Source: Diphasiastrum complanatum
Lineage: Eukaryota > Streptophyta > Lycopodiopsida > Lycopodiales > Lycopodiaceae
Length of the DNA stretch: 64,000 nucleotides
Reading direction: 5' to 3'
NCBI GenBank assembly: GCA_029204225.1
Contig: MU832256.1
Coordinates: forward strand, 16,732-80,731
The notes below the pieces were generated by a model that ran no database searches, was not told where the DNA came from, and was given only the letters and a program-made list of their open reading frames with translations. Shown here piece after piece: positions 1 to 11,546 of this stretch. Numbering within the stretch: the stretch's first letter is position 1; each line of letters opens with the position of its first letter. The position numbers and the translations under genes were made by a program.

Positions 1-742
1 AAAACAAAGTCTCTTTCTGAATGTACACAAAAAACAAAAAAAAAATGATTTTTCTTGTGAAAAGGGAAAACAGAAAGTAAAATAAATCAGTGAATAGATC
101 ACTCCCTGATTCCCAAAGACGTAGTATGGATGACCGATGAAAAAGTTGCCGGGAAAATTTGAAGTTTTGTCGACTTTTTGTGAAAATAGGTGAAAAAACT
201 TATGCACGCTCAGCACCAAATCCATGCGAACTTATGCATGCTCAAGTCTGCAAACAGGCTGAAGGTCCTATTGTTGTAGGTCACCCTCCTGTGAGGATGC
301 TCCATGCCAAATCTCAGGTCAAACGGACGTACGGCGGAGAAATTATGACGTTTCAGCTCCAAAAGCTCTAAAAAAAACGTCCAAAATCTGTTTTTCTGAG
401 CAAAATCAGTGATTTCAGAATCTTTTCTCAGATTTGCAGCCTCCCTAGCAGCGATTCAGCACCCCCAAGCACCGGCCGAAATCTCATAGCAATCCGATAA
501 GCGTAGAGAAAGTTATGGCCATTTTTCAGTTTTCTACAAAATTCATTTTTTCATGTTCTATACTTTTTCAGATCTGTAAATCCCTGTTTGTTTGGCTCAA
601 ATTGCGGCAAAAGCTCCCTATTCACCAGCGATCCATTGCAGGGCATCGATTCCCCCACTTCTCCTTTTGCAATCCCCCAAAAAAACCTAAGAAAATTGAT
701 GTTTTCTCCACTTTCTCTCTAGAACGAGGCTCTGATACCAAT
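1..742 (-). mobile_element. 5' internal leader of an LTR retrotransposon running off the left edge
   Basis: Read on the minus strand, a tRNA-iMet primer-binding site (TGGTATCAGAGC, complement at about 729-740) lies just inside an LTR end, so the DNA to its left is the untranslated leader of an element whose coding part lies outside the window. No long reading frame is visible here, as expected for a leader. Gypsy or copia cannot be decided without the coding part. Confidence 0.5.
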
Positions 743-1199
743 TGTCACAAGCAAGTCTCTCCAAGCTCGTGAATCCTAGAAGGCCGGTGTGTAGAATGAA
801 CCTCCCAACCATAGGCACCCCCCTCCTTGGGTCCTACCTGCTATCCACCTGTGGGTGATCAGTCCACTTGGCATGCCTGGCCCTTGTGACCTGTGAATAC
901 TGAGTGACTCATAGGGTACCACCCCCCTTGACCCACCAAAGACCTGTGACCCTCTTGGTCACCCCAACTACTTGCCGGCTAGCATCTCGTCACTGACGGC
1001 TAGGGTCCCGACGGTCGAGACACACACGCATCTCCAACAGCTTGTCACGCGGCCACACCGGATCACTACTTGTGACGCACCGGTCCCTACTTGGGACAGA
1101 TGTCCTCATCGGTCACCGACCTTTGCCAACAATAGGCCTCAGGCCCTTTGGTAACCAGCCGTGCCGAGGTCATGATAGAGTCATATTTGGACTCTAACA
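743..1199 (-). repeat. Candidate 5' LTR, minus strand
   Basis: The segment begins in + orientation with TGTCACAAGC directly beside the primer-binding-site complement and could end with ...CTCTAACA at 1199, giving TG...CA ends when read on the minus strand. The PBS-side boundary is well supported by the iMet site. The outer boundary is a guess: no TATA box is obvious inside it and the LTR may be longer. The second LTR lies outside the window, so the pair cannot be compared. Confidence 0.45.
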
Positions 1200-1795
1200 T
1201 TAGCTATTTTTCGAGTAAGTAGGTCCAATGGGAGATATGATCTTCACATCTATAATAAACGACATCAAAACTTGCTTGGCAAGAGTAGTTAATAGGGTGC
1301 CACATCAGTAATTCGTTAGGGTTACTGTAATTATGGTGGTTTACCACATGTGCTTGATTAATAACATCGCTATTGATAACCATACATTAGCCATTTAGCG
1401 CAATCACGATGTACTTTTTGGGTGTCATAGAGGACGTCATAAGAGATGTGATTAAAATTGGACCAGTCCTTCGTTCATGACCCTTGAGGTTCCTCTGACT
1501 ATTGATGTTCCAACTTCACAAGAAATGAAAAGGAGTCTGTGGAATATTTGAGCATTCGCCAAGAAGGATAAGTGGTAGTCAATGCAAGCAATGTGTGTTC
1601 TATCTCCCTCCTCTCTACTATGGTGAATGATGACTATGTGTTGTTACATCTAGCATGGTATCGAAATCGATTATGCGGACCCAACTAATTCCACGTGCAA
1701 TAATTTTCTTTTTAAAATAGACAATAGGGAGACTCTGTTTATGCTTAAAAAATATTCCATGTAATAATTTGTGATAATTTATCTTCTATTTGATT
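1200..1795. other. Unannotated spacer
   Basis: AT-rich sequence with no coding signal, repeat array or transposon terminus that I can recognise. It may include more of the neighbouring LTR. Confidence 0.5.
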
Positions 1796-2400
1796 CTATG
1801 ACTTAAACTTTGTTCTCATCTTGGAGCCCACGGACAAAGCCCCTAACTTTCTGATAGTCATCTGATAGCTGGGTTGCATGTTGCCCAATCTGCCTCTGAT
1901 AGTATGGATTATGGTAGGCCTGAAACGCTGGTTGAGGCTGGCTGAAAGGCGACCAAAATGATTGTGAAAACACGCTGGAAAGCACCCTCTCTGAGTGAGC
2001 TGGAAAACCAGAAAAAGTAGCGCTGAACCTTGCTGGAAAATCAGTTCATAAAGCACTAACTTTAGCTGGACCTGTCATGCTGATATAGCTTCCAAAAATC
2101 GCTGATTTTCCCTGGACGTTGAAAACACGTGGAAGGAAGATGTTGAAGATTTTGCTTGGACCAGTGCTGAAAAAGAAAAAATCTCCTCCAGAAGAGCGTT
2201 GTCCCTCCTCCACATTGACTCCGAATCTGCCTCACTGATAGCACAAGAAACTGACAAACCATAGGCAAGGATAGCTATGGTTCTAATACCAGCGTTAGGA
2301 ACATCATAACCACAAGAAAGGCAAAGCTAGTCTAATCCCACCCAGCTAATGCATCCTTTTATACAATGCCCATGATCGATTCACCTTGGCGAACGGTACA
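1796..2400 (-). mobile_element. Deleted gypsy remnant: LTR end, PBS, leader and a gag shard
   Basis: On the minus strand, a mutated iMet primer-binding site (TGGTATTAGAACC, complement 2279-2291) follows an LTR end that contains a TATA box (TATAAAAGG, complement 2355-2363). After about 400 bp of leader-like DNA comes a short gag peptide, DDYQKVRGFVRGLQDE, at about 1803-1862. It matches the gag of the gypsy element at 33876-37497 (DDYQKIRGFVRGLKDE), so both belong to one family. Most of gag and all of pol are absent. The outer LTR edge is not resolved. Confidence 0.55.
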
Positions 2401-2474
2401 TTTTTTTGGAAAAAAAATAGGGAATCCCGTTTCTCATCTGAATTGCTAAAAAAAAAGAAAAGAGGAAGCAAGCG

Positions 2475-2630
2475 CTGCAGGCCATCGTGCCACCCTGCAG
2501 CTGCCTATCGCTGGCCAGCAGGCTTTCGCTGGCTGGTCTCAGACAGTCTGCAGGCTCAGTCTGCAGGCCATCGCGCCACCCTGCAGCTGCCTGTCGCTGG
2601 TCAGCAGGCTTTTGCTGGCTGGTTTCAGCA
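2475..2630. repeat. Two-copy GC-rich tandem repeat, 86-bp period
   Basis: The copies start at 2475 and 2561 with CTGCAGGCCATCG(T/C)GCCAC and share nearly all of the next 70 bases (CTGCAGCTGCCT..TCGCTGG..CAGCAGGCTTT). The repeat lies inside an open frame of 117 codons (2386-2739, +), but the frame resembles nothing known and its composition follows the repeat, so I do not call a gene. Confidence 0.75.
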
Positions 2631-2739
2631 GTTTAAGGTGTCAGTACATCTAAAAGCAGCGACAAATCACTTGCACAAACCAATAACCAGCTCCATTTCG
2701 ATTCATGGTTTACTAAGTGGTTGCAAGGGTGACTGGTAA

Positions 2740-3259
2740 GCTTGTGACAAAAGCTTTTGTGAGAAAAATTGTGCATTTGTGATAAGCACCATTGGAACAT
2801 CTCATCTTCTAGTTCTTGCCATCATTATTTGACCCACCTTAAGAACGAGGCATTGTGGCCAGAAATTACCCATTCGCAAAACTAATGTTAAGGAAAGAAG
2901 GTGATTTTGGGCTAACATGTTACTAAAAATAGGCTTTATTTGCTTCTATGATTCCATTTCATCACAAAACTATGTTAAGATAAACACATGCTCACAATCA
3001 AATATGTGCTGGTATCGATTTCTAATGTGAAATCTTCGATTCAAAATCTTAGATCTCTCACTTTTTAAGACTAAAGGAAGAAAATCCCAACTTGATTGAG
3101 GCCTATATAGCATAAAGCTAGAATAGAGAGAAGATATCAAGGAATAAAAAAAATCATTGAAAGCGTTCCACCGAAGCTATTGTATAAAGCAAATAATAGT
3201 CAACAGAACTCCAAAGTACAAGTTCATCACAAAGGAACAATGAAGATGAAAAAACTTAC
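2740..3259. other. Unannotated spacer
   Basis: AT-rich sequence without recognisable coding or repeat structure. It may be the 3' flank of the candidate split gene on the minus strand. Confidence 0.4.
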
Positions 3260-6200
3260 CAAAGTTAGCTGACCCAATCAAGAAATGAAATACCTTCAAA
3301 TCAACAGCAAGCGCAATTTTAGTGCACATTATGAATGTCTTCTTTCTAAAAAGTCAAAGACTTCATGTTTTTGATAGAAACGGCAGCAAAGCCAACAGCA
3401 CCTAGATTCTATGCCAAAAAGGCCTAGAGAAAACATAAAAGTGCAATTGGACAAGGAAACCACCAATGCTCACAAGCAGTAACAATACTATACCAAGGGA
3501 GATGCTTAGCAATGTTGCATGCACTAGTTCGAATCGGCGGTTCGAACCAGTTCAAATCGGCTCGGTTAGGTTTGAATCAGCCGATTCGAACAATTCTTCA
3601 TTTATTTTGGCCAATTCAATTTTTTTTATAAGGCAACCAATTTGAACAGGTTGCCAATTTGAACGAATCGGACCGATTCGAACCGCGATTCTTTGTTCGA
3701 ATCGGCGAGTCGTGCAACTATGATGCTTAGGTGGCAAATCCTACTTAGTAAATCATGCATTTCATCATATTTCTCTTTCCCTATAAGATATCCACAAGAA
3801 TTGTAGGCAAACGAGTATAGTTCTTCAAATAAGCCCTACATCTTGCCTTCGGCTTTGATGTCTCTAATAACTAAAAGATTTGAACAATCTCAAACAAGAA
3901 GCCAATCCAAATTTTGAGAAAACAAAGCCCTTAAAAGTTCATTATGATTTCTTGCATGTAACAACACAGCGAACTAAAGAATTACTTACCATCTGTCGAG
4001 TCCAATGCACTTGTCGATTGTGAGAACGTAGCCTGAGTAGCTGCAATAAGTCCATGATTCCCATTCAAAATGCATCAAATGAACATTTTATCAAGGTACA
4101 AAAGCATCACGATCAAATGTTTCAAGCCTTGAAAGTGCACAACAACCAATCATTGAGCAAAATATAAGGTCTTATCAATTGCACATGTTGAAGTGTCACA
4201 AAATCTATACTAATGATTACGTGTTTTGAATGTTTCTACCTACTTATTATAGACACACCACCCCAATGATTGATATTTATCTCCCCATTGCGAAGGTCAA
4301 AGGTCTCAAAGAAAGCAAGCTAGAAAGAGACATATTTAGTCGGGACAAGGTTTATTTATTGTCATCATATCCCAACAAAAATGGGATATCATTATAAAAT
4401 GTCACTCGAGGTAAATGGGAACTCTACTAAGAAAAATTTGCAGCTTTGATTTTTCAACCAACTTCATGGCTGAACCTTTATTTTGGTGTGGATTGATTTG
4501 CATACAAATATTTCAAATCATTTTTGTTCTAGTTTGCCTCTAAGAGGAAACATTAATGTTCTTTTAGCTCATATTCTTATATAATTATGGATGTAGCATG
4601 TGTTCTTCCTTAGGTCCACCAATATATTATACCTTACAATATTACGAATGCCATATTTCCCCACATTACCAATCATAGGCCATTTATGGACAATACATCT
4701 AGCCATAGGCCGTTGTGTAGTTCTTGTTCCTACCTGAATGTGGTTGTATAGTTTGACCTATTTGGCCCTCCCCATCAACTATCAATGGGTATCATGCTCC
4801 TCCTTTGTGTTATGGACATGCAAATCTTCTAGGAAACACACTTTTGCAATAATCTTATTGCAGCAACTACCTCATTTTTTCTTACATGTTTTTCTTTTAT
4901 ATCCCATATTGCGTTTTTGTTAGAGGGAGTACATGGACATACAATACTTTTAAGGCTTAGGGGCACCGACCTAGCAGGACCTGCTTGACCCAACAATAGT
5001 TAGCTCTCTTGTGTAGTCTTCAAAACCCTCAAAAGCAAAATATGCATATGCTGACTTGAAGAATGGTCAAAAACAGAGTATAGTTAAACTTATTAAAGTT
5101 AACATATCATCTAATAGTAAAGAGGCAGAAAATTAAAAATCAATTCTCAACAAAAAATGTGAAAAGATCAAAAAGATGTCATGCATAGGCCAAAAGTTTT
5201 GACTTTGCCATGTCTCAGCTTCTAGAAAAACTTCTCTCATAGTAAGGAACAATTAGATGTAATATAATTTTGAATACAGCCTTCAGAGTTTATAATACAA
5301 AAGCACCTTATTTTGGCCTGATCATGACCACTTCAAAGTAACTTGAGTTCTACAGCTCTAATTCATTAAATTGTAACAATACCTTCTCACACTAGAAACA
5401 ATTTAAATTATTGAACGAAGAAGTCCACAGCATAAGAGATACTCTTTCCCCTATTTAACCAAAACATTGACTTGATAGACTGAGTTGTGGAGAGCCTATT
5501 AACAAATCACTTGAAGCAATAAAAGCACATCAGTGAACGCCCTCGATGATGTAATCACAGTTTGAAATGGTTGCTGAAACTAAATCTACTACTGACTTAA
5601 ACAGTCAATTCTTTAAAAAAAAAAGTTGGAGCACAGTGAAACTGACACAACCAAAGTGTTATCAATTTTGATAAAGTTAGAGCCAAGAATTGAAAATTGG
5701 GTTTCCTTCCGAAAATCTTGAGAAAGGCCTTATCTTCTTGTGACACCCACTGCAGTAGAAGATCTAAACATCTTAAAATGTGGCACCAATTGCAATTCAC
5801 TACCAAATTGCTATGAAACCAGATTATAGCCAAAACCCATATTAGAGGCCAAAGAATGAACTGTAGTTCAAAATCCTTCGATTATGATGTCCTTCAAACT
5901 ACTGTCTCTTGATACTTGAGAACCTTTGTTTTTTCCTTTCCAACACTTGTCATCCTTGTACATAATGCATTGCAGCTTTTTTTGCGAAGTAAATAGAGTA
6001 ATGATGCAATGTTTTCCCGATTCCCATATCTAGTATCACTTCATGGTTAATGCATACCAAGGAATCTATGTTTCCCACTTTCCAAACTATGCCTATATCT
6101 TTGTGAAGCTCAGAAATATTCAGCATTTATATGGACAATGTTGCCATGAAGGTCATGCCAGATTGTCAGAGCAGAATTCTGATATGCATGGTAGACTACC

Positions 6201-6741
6201 ACCACAAGTACAGTAAAGTCCAATGCATTTGACCTCTGAAAGCAAATTACAAATTCAGGTATTGCAACAATTGTACATAATGACAGTTCTTATTTCGCCC
6301 ATCCCAATACATAGCAAAGACTAAAACAGAAACCAGATTTTCAAATGTAAAAACTGCATCAAGCATTATTATGATAACATTCCTCCTGAACTAGAATAAG
6401 AAAAGACCTCACGAGCGTTCAGATCATTCTACAGTCCACAAAATTCATTGCTATAATTTTGGTACTCTGCATGTTCTATGTAGGAATTAAGTGGGCCGAA
6501 TTTGAAGTTCAAATATTTTTCTGATTAGAAAGCAGTCCAGTAAGAATGAATTTTGTTTGAGAACCAAAGGAACCATTGCACTGAACAGTTTGTAACTTAC
6601 TTGGAAGAAAGCTGTGGCACTTATCAAGCCATCAACAATAGCAACACTCAAATTTGCAACAGTGTTACTCCATCCGAAGCATTTTTTGACCTCTTGCAAG
6701 CGTTGCAGCCCAGTTTGAGTTTTTAACAGAAAAGCGTCCAT
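3260..6741 (-). other. Splice-like exon candidates of an unknown minus-strand gene
   Basis: Several short minus-strand blocks are open in one frame and bounded by good splice consensus. 6601-6741 ends at GTAAGT and encodes a hydrophobic run (NTVANLSVAIVDGLISATAF). A block ending near 6235 is preceded by TTTGCTTTCAG and encodes FTVLVVVVYHAY. 3990-4040 is framed by TTATTGCAG and GTAAGT. 3260-3345 is framed by TTTTTAG and GTAAGT. The hydrophobic exons would suit a membrane protein. I cannot identify the family or prove that the blocks belong to one transcript; a pseudogene or chance are both possible. The hAT MITE at 3510-3722 would sit in an intron. Confidence 0.25.
3510..3722. mobile_element. 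hAT-type MITE, 213 bp, with 8-bp target duplication
   Basis: The element starts CAATGTTGCATGCACT and, read from its other end, CATAGTTGCACGACTC, giving related terminal inverted repeats of the form CA..GTTGCA. It is flanked by a perfect 8-bp direct repeat ATGCTTAG (3502-3509 and 3723-3730), the size made by hAT transposases. The interior is filled with short inverted copies of TTCGAATCGG/CCGATTCGAA, so the single strand could fold extensively. It has no coding capacity and would depend on a transposase elsewhere. Confidence 0.85.
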
Positions 6742-7377
6742 GATTTGACCTAATCATAGTTTGCTCCACGTAACTATACACCTATACATGATTCAACATG
6801 CATACAGAACCGTTTGGTCCTGAAAAAAGAGCTGCTGCTGCAATTTGCGAATCAATCTGAAATTACTTCGGCTTATAAAAATGTATTGTTGATTGGGTCA
6901 AGCCCACTCAGGAGTGAGACTGCAGCGCTCTTCATTGCAGCATGATTCAATGAAAGAAGAAGGAAGCTCTGATGTAGTAAGTGATCAGACCGGCCTGATA
7001 GCAAAATTATTAGGCCTTTTTTTCACTTGTGTAAATTATGACATGTTGCACCAAAGTAAATTTCCAAACCATGTGAAACATATGAATGAGAATCGGTCCA
7101 TAGGCTAAGGAGAGACACCATGATTACACAACTACTTGAGACAGACTTGTCTCATAGAGCTAGTTTCAAAGCCCCTCAAAGGTAGGCATGCATCGCCCGT
7201 ATACATATTCATACTTGTTCTAGCTTTATAAAGTAATATAGAAGTATTGTTGAGCCCTAACCTCGCTAAATACAGCTTTTGCATGAAAAACATAAAGATA
7301 AGTAGCGTCTAATTATCGACCTGCTAAAGACGATAATATATTTTCTGGAGCGTGAATGCAGTGCTAGTTGGCTCGCG

Positions 7378-7414
7378 ATATGGACGTAATAGATGAATGA
7401 GAGAGAGAGAGAGA
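7378..7414. repeat. Short GA microsatellite region
   Basis: A short run of about nine GA units near 7397-7414 in otherwise unremarkable DNA. The flanks between 6750 and 7560 hold no gene that I can support. Confidence 0.6.
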
Positions 7415-7559
7415 GATTGTTAATGGTTTGGGGTGCCAAAAAAATGGCAGATATAGATTGGCTGAAAAATACACGGTAATTTCAGCTTCATGTACTCAAG
7501 CATGTCGATGAAAAGCTTGATAAGCTCAACGTTGATGAATACTTGTCCAAATCACTAAC

Positions 7560-7850
7560 ACGAAAGTTGAGACAAATACAGAAACCTAAGCTGAAGCTTT
7601 TATGCAGAAATTGAAGCCTTTCGGAGAAACTGCAACCTTATGCAGTTGAAGCTGAAGCCCTACGCATAGACTGAAGCCTTATGCAGAGCCCAAAGCCACA
7701 TGCAGAAACTGAAGCCAAATATAAAGATGAAGCTGAAGCCATGAATGCAGAAACCGAAGATATATACAGAAACTGAAACCTAACGCAGTTGAAGCTGAAA
7801 CCTTAATGCAGACACTGAAGGCATATGCAGTCAAGGCTGCAAATCCTTCT
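7560..7850. repeat. Degenerate GAAGCTGAAGCC/TATGCAGAAACTG repeat array
   Basis: The stretch repeats variants of GAAACTGAAGCCTTATGCAG and TTGAAGCTGAAGCC roughly every 20-30 bases, at least ten times, with substitutions and length changes. On either strand this gives short open frames, but none with protein-like composition beyond the repeat. It is best read as a diverged minisatellite. Confidence 0.7.
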
Positions 7851-8539
7851 AGGCTGAATTTTGGATCGTAAAAAAAATAGCAAAAAACACATGGATCGTA
7901 AACTGTGGTGTGTGAAAAGGAGGAGAAAAAAGAAAAGACTACGGAAAAGAAATCCGACCGAAGAGGCCCAGCAGAAATCCGCCCGTCTGCAGATATGGCG
8001 ACGAGAGCTTCGGGTTTTTCTTCGTTTGGTAGCCAAAACTGATCCATGACAGTGACGTGACGGTGCATCGGAGGAAATTTAACGAACGAGACAACCCAAG
8101 GAAGTAGTTGATAAGCTTCGAGTGACGTGTCAGGTGGGGATTGGTTGCCTCGAATGATGTGTCAAGTGAGGATTGGTGGGATTTTTACACAGAGGAGGTC
8201 CTCACAACAGAAGATGAATCGAAGGGGGTTGGCTCACTTGGTAAGGGGGGTATCCAACTTTCCAAGTGTTTGTTTGGTCCCAAGTTGAAACCCCCCCCCC
8301 CCCTTGGAAATCTAGATGCATAATAGAAGAGGAGCACATGGCAACACAGAGGAATCTGGGTAAGTGCAACTAGGTCATAATAGAGGTTGTCAATAATTAA
8401 AGATTAACAGAAAGATAACAACAAAGATCAGGCACACTGGCCAGTCACTTTGGCTGGTCCATTGGATTTGTGGCCCCAATTTTTGCGATAGTGTACCCAT
8501 GCTTCAGTGCTTCTCTCGGGCTTGCCCACCCAGGATCAA

Positions 8540-8704
8540 TCCCTTACTCTTGGGCAAATATGGTGGCCATAAAACCTAGAATTTGTGTGGTGTGTTCTAT
8601 GTGTTGTGTAACAAGCCTAACTAGGTTCAATCTCTCACCCCACTCTTGGGCAAATATTGTGGTCCCTAGAATTTGTGTGGTGTGTTCTATGTTGTGTAAC
8701 TTGC
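8540..8704. repeat. Two-copy tandem duplication, about 100-bp period
   Basis: CTTGGGCAAATAT.GTGG and CCTAGAATTTGTGTGGTGTG occur in the same order at about 8548-8610 and 8646-8700. The copies differ by small indels. No gene is associated with them. Confidence 0.7.
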
Positions 8705-8755
8705 TTGGGTCCATCGAGCAAATATCTTGCACTAAGCTAATACAGGTGCCATGTG

Positions 8756-8870
8756 TGTGTTTAAAAATTGTTTATTAGAAGGATAAGCTTCACCACTTGA
8801 AGCCTCTACAGAATGTGTTTAATAATTATTTTTTAAAAGGATAAGCTTCACCACTTTAAGCCTCTACAAA
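8756..8870. repeat. Two-copy tandem duplication, 58-bp period
   Basis: The unit TGTGTTTAA.AATT...AAGGATAAGCTTCACCACTT.AAGCCTCTACA begins at 8756 and again at 8814 with few differences. It directly follows the larger duplication at 8540-8704. Confidence 0.8.
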
Positions 8871-9065
8871 ATAACATTAAAAAGAGTAGCAAGTAGCAAC
8901 AATGTTATAAAAGGTAAAGTTTATATTGTAGACGAACTAAGATGGGTGCCCACTTTTTACCAATATTGCATTATATTTATTATCACAATTGTCATCATAA
9001 GACTTTTTGCAAGATGCAATGCATGTCAAAGGCCTACTTTGCACTTCCAAGAAAGGCTACGTATT

Positions 9066-9182
9066 ATGGAAGGTGTCGGGTAGAAGATAGTTCGGCTGTC
9101 CAAAAAAATTTAGGCTCCAAGCCTCGCTTAAAAATTTTGAAAATTCTTACCGAGCAGAATGTCACTACTCGGCACCTTCCAT
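9066..9182. repeat. 117-bp foldback with 18-bp inverted ends
   Basis: ATGGAAGGTGTCGGGTAG at the left (9066-9083) is mirrored by CTACTCGGCACCTTCCAT at the right (9165-9182) with two mismatches. Similarity continues inward (GTTCGGCTG against TCTGCTCGG). Size and structure suit a small MITE. No clear target duplication is visible, so the superfamily is open. Confidence 0.55.
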
Positions 9183-10329
9183 TGCGTAATAGATACCATT
9201 CACTTTTTCACATGTGTTTTATGAAACATAATGAGCACTTTGACCCTGATTGACCCCATGTCAGCCGTAATGTGGTAGCCTAACGCCATGGGTGGAAAAT
9301 GCAGCCTGAGGAGAGGAAAACACAGCACGGGCATTTGGAAAAACAGACATGAATATTTTGCTTTTTAAGATGCTCAAAAATGAGTAGAACAAGCACAAGG
9401 TATCCATTACTTATTTGTAAAGTGTCCAATTAGGCAAACTTAAATTCTATTTGTTTTCTTATAAGATAAATCATAAAAGTTAAACTTGACAGGATGTCAA
9501 AATTTTGAAGTTTTCTTTTTAAAGTGCATACGATTGTGCTTAAAAATGCTAAAATCTTATTATAATTTAAAACTTTGAAAGGTAACCTTCAAATATACAT
9601 GTCATATGAAAGTTAAAGCCAAAGGAAGACTTTCAATCTAAAAAGTGGGTTGTGCGGCAAGTTTCAAGTGTGTGAATCTCTATAGCTATTTTGAAAGTAC
9701 ATGAACATAAGTGGTTTCACATGGAAGAGTAGCGGATTAGAGCCTATGACCTACTACAACATGAAAGAGATTGTCAACCAAATGGCTAAATACGAGGGAC
9801 AAACCTTATGCTTTTGGGTGGAGCCCATCCTGATTTATTTGGTCTAGATACATTAAAAAAGTTGGAGGTTCAATTATAGGCACAACATATTGCATCGTTG
9901 AACGTATTAGTCACCCTATCACTTGTCTATGTTTATGTGGAGTGTCTCTTGGAAGATTTATTGGCACAACATACTCCATGGTTGAAAACCTTAGTCTCGT
10001 ATTCTTATGCTTGACTTCATTCATGTGGAGTGTCTAGCATTGCATCATAAATCTTTTACTAATAATATTACATGAAGTAAATACAAAGTTGTCTAAGAAA
10101 TTGATGAGAGGTTGGGCTACTACACATGATATCATAATAAATGTTTTGTTGAATTTTATGGTGTTGTAAGTTTTAAGCCAAGGTAAACCACTCATTTGAG
10201 ACATTGAGTCTAGAGGCCATTCTATATAGATTGCTATTTGTGTTACTACTTTGCAAAAATATTTGTGTAAGAAACATTTGGATTCCATACAATTCCATTC
10301 TTTTTTTGCAATGGTACATCATGATACTA
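9183..10329. other. Unannotated spacer
   Basis: AT-rich non-coding sequence. Part of it, close to 10330, may be further 3' LINE sequence, but I see no diagnostic motif. Confidence 0.4.
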
Positions 10330-10786
10330 CTAAAAGTTCCCAAATGTAAAAAAGACACCCTGAAACATAATGGAAGAAGAGGCAGAGGCAAACAGGGCTC
10401 TAATGATCTTGATGATGTAATCGGGCAAGCCAAAAGAAGTGCACCAAGCAAGAAGATAGGTCCAACTAACATGGTCAAAGGCTTTATCGAAGTCAATCAT
10501 AAGTAGAAGAGCCGGATAGCTAAAGCAAAGGGAGGAATCAATAGCGGACCAAAAATTCAAGATATTGTCAAAAAGGGATCTACCTTGGATAAAACCAATC
10601 TGATTTTGGAGAGATGGAGGGGAAGGAGTGGGGCTATTCTCCTAGCTAAAGCTTTTGCTATCTTATACGAAGTATTGAGGATAATGAGAGGGCGATAGTC
10701 AGCGATTCTCGTAGGAGATTCAGTCTTGGGTATTAATTTGATGAGCCCCTTCGAGAAGGAAGAGGAAAAAGATATGATAATGGAAG
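10330..10786 (-). pseudogene. LINE (non-LTR retrotransposon) reverse-transcriptase fragment
   Basis: The minus strand encodes the N-terminal part of a plant L1-type reverse transcriptase. First comes GLIKLIPKTESP with ADYRPLIILNTSYKIAKALA (the usual IPK..P....D.RPISL.N..YKI block). Next is NQIGFIQGRSLFDNILNF, then LLMIDFDKAFDHVSWTYL, the conserved (I/L)D..KAFD block. A frameshift separates the first and second blocks, and the YxDD block and everything after it are missing. LINEs often carry truncations. This piece is not functional. Confidence 0.85.
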
Positions 10787-10875
10787 ATCATTGACAACTT
10801 TTTTATCTTGCATTCTATGTATTTGTTTGTCTTACTATCCTAGCCTTGACCCATAAGATCTAACAAAATATCATC

Positions 10876-11546
10876 TGATAAGTCCAGTCCGATGACCACA
10901 TAGTTATTTGATTGATTAGTTAAAAGTTAATAAAGGACTTTAGGCCTTTTTGCGGGACTTTTAATGTCGCAGGGCCTAAATGTCAAGTTAGTGAATAAAG
11001 TTGGGTTTCCCTCCAATTTTGATGGTTCCCACACATTTTTAAATTTGAATAAAAAGAGAGGCAAGACTGGACCAATAGGATTCAGAGCCCAGGGTCCTCC
11101 TCCCTACTATAAAAAGGGACCAACTCGAGTTGCTCCTGATGTTCATTTTCTCATTTCAATAAAGCAGATTGGTTCTCTTTAGAAATGGATTGATGAATGT
11201 CCTTGCTCTTCCTTTCTTTTCCTCCATTTCTCATGCTTTCTTTGGATTTTGTTAATTGTTGGATCTGATCATTATTGGGATTGCTATTTCTTATGCTTTT
11301 TGTGAGAGAGAAAGGGAGAGAGAGAAGAGTAAGTTTCTATCATTGTTGTGGATTTAGGGTTAATGGATATAGTGTTAATGCTTAGTGTTAATGGATGTTA
11401 GTGTTAGATCCTCCATTCATGTTGAAATCTGAACTATATTATCGCTCTCATGGAAACGAACCTACGGTGACAACTAACTCCGTCTCTTTGATGCTAGATT
11501 GACTAGATCTTGGATTCAGGTTAGGCAAGGAAAGAAATCCACTACA
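10876..11546 (+). repeat. 5' LTR of a Tat-like gypsy element
   Basis: This 671-bp segment starts TGATAAGTCCAG and ends CCACTACA, followed by a primer-binding region. It contains a TATA box (TATAAAAAGG, 11108-11117) and AATAAA (11158-11163), so transcription would begin and polyadenylate within it. A closely similar LTR lies on the minus strand at 19786-20478, which fixes both boundaries by comparison. Like its partner copy it also carries a GA-rich patch (about 11310-11330). Confidence 0.85.

Noticed and set aside
2386-2739. 117-codon frame at the left tandem repeat
   Set aside because: Its content follows the 86-bp duplication and a poly-A stretch; no recognisable motif or context of a gene.
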